From: Eubacterium sp.
Lineage (GTDB): Bacteria; Bacillota; Clostridia; Lachnospirales; Lachnospiraceae
Length of the DNA stretch: 64,000 bases
Assembly: GCA_017433615.1 (NCBI GenBank)
Contig: JAFRGW010000064.1
Coordinates: 1-64,000 of the forward strand
Direction: 5' to 3'
Shown: piece after piece, positions 61,575 through 64,000 of the stretch
How positions within the stretch are numbered: position 1 is the first letter of the stretch
Layout: each line of letters starts with the position of its first letter
Position numbers and translations under genes: made by a program
Notes under the pieces: model-generated
Seen by the model: only the letters and a program-made list of their open reading frames with translations
Database searches by the model: none
What the model was told of the DNA's origin: nothing

Positions 61575-61603
61575 ATTCTATATAGAACGACTGTGAAAAT
61601 CAA
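61575..61603 (-). promoter_or_regulatory. promoter of the STAS gene
   Basis: On the minus strand TTGATT (61603-61598), 17-bp spacer, TAGAAT (61580-61575). Next to the -10 is the short palindrome TTCTATATAGAA (about 61576-61587). Confidence 0.5.
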
Positions 61604-61649
61604 GTTCTTTTTCATAAGACCGGTCAGCCTCAGATGATTTTGAAGGGCT

Positions 61650-62405
61650 TCATTGTGCAAGAATCGCTGCTTTTCGCTTCAGAATTTCGTCGGAAAGAAG
61701 CTCTGCCGCAACAGATTCAAATCCAAGCCGTTCGATCATCTGCGAGAAGCGTTCACCCTTGTTTCCCTTTTCCTTGAACAGAAGCAGGGCTTTCTCAATG
61801 GTCTGCATAACTTCTTCTTTTTCGGTAAAATGTTTGTTCAGCGGCTGTGCAATGGCGTGCTGTTTTCCCCAGCGGCCGCCGATGAAAATTTTATAGCCGC
61901 CCCGCCATCCCATGATTCCGATATCGTTCAGCGTTGGTTTTACGCAGTTATTCGGACATCCGCCGACGGCAATCTTAAACTTATGCGGCAGTGTTATATT
62001 GTGCCAGCCTTTGTAGAAGCGTTCGTGGATTTCTTCGGAGACTGCATAGGTATCGATCTGACCGAACCGGCAGGTCGTTCCCTTACAGGACACAACAGGC
62101 CGAACTTTCGGACCAGTTCCGCCTGTCTCCATACCTGCCTCGGAAAGGGCTTTTGAGAAGGCATCGATCTGCTGATAGGGGATTCCGGGCATCTCGACAG
62201 TCAGACGCGTCGTGCAGACGACCTTTCCGTCGCCATATTTATCGGCGGCATCTGCCAGTTTCCGGAGCTGGTCGGATGTGATGCGTCCGTTTCCGGTGAT
62301 GATACGTGCCGAGAAGCAGTCAGTTCCCTTGTTGTTCAGGAAACCGAGCCCCTTCAGCCGTTTGTTTTCGTCTTCCGTAATAGAAGTATTATTTGCTGTT
62401 TCCAT
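61650..62405 (-). CDS. compact sulfite/nitrite reductase-like siroheme [4Fe-4S] protein
   Basis: This 251-residue single-domain hemoprotein is related to ferredoxin/NirA-type and Asr-type reductases. It has CKGTTC (Cys107, Cys112), then GGCPNNC (Cys150, Cys154), the four cysteines that hold a siroheme-linked [4Fe-4S] cluster, with RLTVEMPGIP and GWRGGYKIFIGGRWGK as siroheme-contacting stretches. At half the length of assimilatory sulfite reductases it lacks the second duplicated half, so it probably works as a multimer. The reaction (sulfite, nitrite or other) cannot be set from sequence. GAGGT precedes ATG 62405. The long leader contains repeat family 2. Confidence 0.85.
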   Translation of the reverse strand: METANNTSITEDENKRLKGLGFLNNKGTDCFSARIITGNGRITSDQLRKLADAADKYGDGKVVCTTRLTVEMPGIPYQQIDAFSKALSEAGMETGGTGPKVRPVVSCKGTTCRFGQIDTYAVSEEIHERFYKGWHNITLPHKFKIAVGGCPNNCVKPTLNDIGIMGWRGGYKIFIGGRWGKQHAIAQPLNKHFTEKEEVMQTIEKALLLFKEKGNKGERFSQMIERLGFESVAAELLSDEILKRKAAILAQ

Positions 62406-62434
62406 CTTCAGGTACCTCATCTTTCAAGTCGTAA

Positions 62435-62484
62435 TCAATCGCGATCTCTGATCGCGCGCGAGCTGCGCGACGCACTTGTGCGTC
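62435..62484 (-). repeat. dispersed repeat family 2, copy C
   Basis: On the minus strand this starts GACGCACAAGTGCGTC and ends GAGATCGCGATTGA; it contains a GACGCAC-AAGTGCGTC hairpin and a CGCGATC-AGA-GATCGCG hairpin. It has 78 percent identity to copy A (26599-26648) without gaps. It lies in the leader of the sulfite reductase-like gene. Confidence 0.7.
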
Positions 62485-62510
62485 CCCGGTGCTGTGATGC
62501 ATATGAGATC

Positions 62511-62539
62511 ATTATAGTCACAGAACTTGTTATAAACAA
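62511..62539 (-). promoter_or_regulatory. promoter for the sulfite-reductase-like gene
   Basis: On the minus strand TTGTTT (62539-62534), 17-bp spacer, TATAAT (62516-62511). The -35 box lies inside a palindrome (62526-62540). Confidence 0.55.
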
Positions 62540-62540
62540 G
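62526..62540. promoter_or_regulatory. operator-like palindrome between divergent promoters
   Basis: CTTGTT-ATA-AACAAG, a perfect six-base dyad centred in the divergent region. It overlaps the -35 box of the minus-strand promoter and lies just upstream of the -35 (62550) of the plus-strand promoter. The type of repressor cannot be named. Confidence 0.4.
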
Positions 62541-62549
62541 GAACTCTTT

Positions 62550-62578
62550 TTTAAAATAAATGATAAATGTGCTATAGT
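62550..62578 (+). promoter_or_regulatory. promoter for the MATE gene
   Basis: TTTAAA (62550-62555), 17-bp spacer, TATAGT (62573-62578). A second dyad GTTAT(N8)ATAAC follows the -10 at about 62579-62598, near the expected transcript start. Confidence 0.5.
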
Positions 62579-62608
62579 AGTTATCGTTGTTAATAACGCT
62601 GTCTGCTT

Positions 62609-63985
62609 ATGAATTGGATTTCTATGAACACGACTGATACAAGAAGTAAAAAAGAAGACAGAAGGATCCTGCTGCTGAAACAGGAAAAACCGGCAAAAGC
62701 GGTTCTGAAACTGGGTCTTCCGCTGATCGCGGGCATGATGATCATGGCGCTGTATAACCTGACGGATACCTGGTTCATCGGCCGGATGCACGATGATTAT
62801 CAGCTTGCAGCAGTCAATCTGGCATATCCGGTGATGATGATCATGATCGCTGTTTCCAATATGGTGGGAACGGGTGCAGCTTCGCTGATTGCAAGAAGTC
62901 TCGGTGCATCTGACCGGGAGAAAGCCTGCCGCACCCTTACAACGGGAATCGTATTAACTGTTGTAAACAGTGCAGTTGTGGCGGGAACCGGCTTTCTTTT
63001 TCTGGACGCGATCGTACACGGCCTGGGTGCAGAACGGAATACTTTCGGATACACAGAACAGTATGTATCTATTCTGCTGGCCGGAAGCATCGGCCTGATG
63101 GGAAACTATACATTCGGGCAGCTGCTCAGAAGTGAAGGATCCGTCAATTATTCATTGCTCGGGATGATCGCCGGGACAGTTGCCAATATTGTGCTGGATC
63201 CGTTGTTTATCTTTGGCCTCGGGCTGCAGATTCGCGGCGCGGCAATCGCGACGGTGATCGGAAACGGGATCGGGGCAATCATGTCCCTGCAGTTTTATGT
63301 ACGAAGGAAAACACTGCTGCGGCCTGCATTCTGTTATATAAAACCGACTGCAGAAATTATACGCGAGATCTTCTGGGTGGGCGTCCCGGCAACGCTGGAA
63401 ACGCTGCTGACCTCCGCAGCTTATATTGTTAACAACAATCTGGCAGTGACCTATGGTGCTCTGACAGTTGCCGCCATGGGTGTATCACAGAAGATTCTGT
63501 CACTCGGAAGCTATATTTATCAGGGGTTTTCGGCGGGAACACAGCCGCTGATGGGATACAACTACGGGGCGAAGAATTACCGGCGGATGCTGCAGGTTCT
63601 CCGCGCCGGGATTCTCATCGTGTCAGGCACAGAACTCTGTCTGATGGCTGTTTACGCTCTGGCGGCGCCGGTATTGATCGGAATGTTTACACAGTCAGAG
63701 GAAGTGATCCGGACCGGCAGCACTGTGCTGCGCACTATGATGTGGATCCTTCCGTTTGTGGGTGCGGTTTCCATGAGCCGGATTTCTTTTCAGGCGATGG
63801 GAAAGCCGCAGTATGCCTTTGGCATCACTGTGGTCAGGCAGCTTTTGCTGTACATTCCGTTGCTGTTGATATTCAACAGCATATTCGGATTCCGCGGCCT
63901 GATCTGGGCGCAGCCACTGACAGAGCTGATCATGATGGCCGTATCAGTCAGCATGCTGTACAGGGTGCTGGCACATAGCGAATAG
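62609..63985 (+). CDS. MATE-family multidrug/cation exporter
   Basis: This 458-residue protein has twelve predicted helices and the MATE fold: KLGLPLIAGMMIMALYNLTD at the first helix, GTGAASLIARSLG and QGFSAGTQPLMGYNYGA in the second half. It should export drugs or metabolites with Na+ or H+. There is no clear Shine-Dalgarno site before ATG 62609 or the in-frame ATG at 62624, and the leader predicted from the promoter at 62550 is about 24 bases. It is divergent from the sulfite-reductase-like gene and shares an operator-like palindrome with it. Confidence 0.92.
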   Translation: MNWISMNTTDTRSKKEDRRILLLKQEKPAKAVLKLGLPLIAGMMIMALYNLTDTWFIGRMHDDYQLAAVNLAYPVMMIMIAVSNMVGTGAASLIARSLGASDREKACRTLTTGIVLTVVNSAVVAGTGFLFLDAIVHGLGAERNTFGYTEQYVSILLAGSIGLMGNYTFGQLLRSEGSVNYSLLGMIAGTVANIVLDPLFIFGLGLQIRGAAIATVIGNGIGAIMSLQFYVRRKTLLRPAFCYIKPTAEIIREIFWVGVPATLETLLTSAAYIVNNNLAVTYGALTVAAMGVSQKILSLGSYIYQGFSAGTQPLMGYNYGAKNYRRMLQVLRAGILIVSGTELCLMAVYALAAPVLIGMFTQSEEVIRTGSTVLRTMMWILPFVGAVSMSRISFQAMGKPQYAFGITVVRQLLLYIPLLLIFNSIFGFRGLIWAQPLTELIMMAVSVSMLYRVLAHSE

Positions 63986-63995
63986 GAGACAGGGT

Positions 63996-64000
63996 ATGGC
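63996..64000 (+). CDS. possible start of a following gene (partial)
   Basis: AGGAG at 63984-63988 lies seven bases before an ATG at 63996, immediately after the MATE stop. Only five bases are in the window; the product is unknown. Confidence 0.35.

Overview
The window looks like chromosome from a low-to-mid GC anaerobic Firmicute, most likely a Lachnospiraceae-type Clostridium relative. The reasons are: strong purine Shine-Dalgarno sites with frequent TTG/GTG starts; a suf operon ending in sufU; a paired glgC/glgD; spoVG; DnaD- and DnaI-type primosome proteins; clostridial RpoB/RpoC with acidic tails; several secreted proteins carrying choline-binding-like cell-wall repeats; and a long-form PRPP synthetase of a kind I associate with this family. 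No tRNA, rRNA, insertion sequence, prophage or CRISPR array was seen.

Layout. 1-808 is almost gene-free (a possible C-terminal tail at 2-145, hairpins, one terminator). 809-14000 is an envelope-glycan region on the plus strand: a small membrane protein, a CapK/PaaK-like adenylating enzyme, a ThDP enzyme, a polyprenyl-phosphate glycosyltransferase with a GtrA flippase, three secreted cell-wall-binding enzymes (C39-like peptidase, amidase, NlpC/P60-like) with glnS lying between them, and a DUF2142 membrane protein. 13979-19271 (minus) is a dlt-like aminoacylation operon that also carries an Asp/Glu-type racemase. 19403-24923 is sufCBDSU. 25046-30260 holds murI, a DUF1934 gene, a degenerate deacetylase-like membrane protein and a trigger-factor-like lipoprotein. 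30466-38389 is rpoB-rpoC, split by a large structured intergenic element. 38517-45628 has mntP, a cell-wall deacetylase and a minus-strand run murC-dnaD-dnaI-prs. 45862-48579 is glgC-glgD-spoVG. 48731-56114 has a K+ channel, an rRNA methyltransferase, a YihY protein, a signal peptidase, a degenerate GGDEF protein, a membrane-anchored sigma-like protein and two small membrane proteins. 56244-60606 is a vWA / MoxR-ATPase / LRR trio. 60696-64000 has ridA, a STAS protein, a small sulfite/nitrite reductase-like hemoprotein and a MATE exporter.

How the parts work together. GT2 (makes a polyprenyl-P-sugar), GtrA (flips it) and DUF2142 (GT-C-like transferase) could form a three-component glycosylation route. 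The dlt-like module would decorate an envelope polymer with a D-amino acid. The cell-wall-binding hydrolases and the deacetylase remodel peptidoglycan.

The least explained material is: (a) the dlt-like operon with its own racemase; (b) the vWA-MoxR-LRR trio; (c) the sigma-like/membrane fusion; and (d) several families of intergenic structured repeats. One of these families has two copies whose stems show compensatory changes (5908-5993 and 21815-21899). Another is a roughly 50-bp dispersed repeat. A third is the rpoB-rpoC insertion, which has a reduced copy near 60632.
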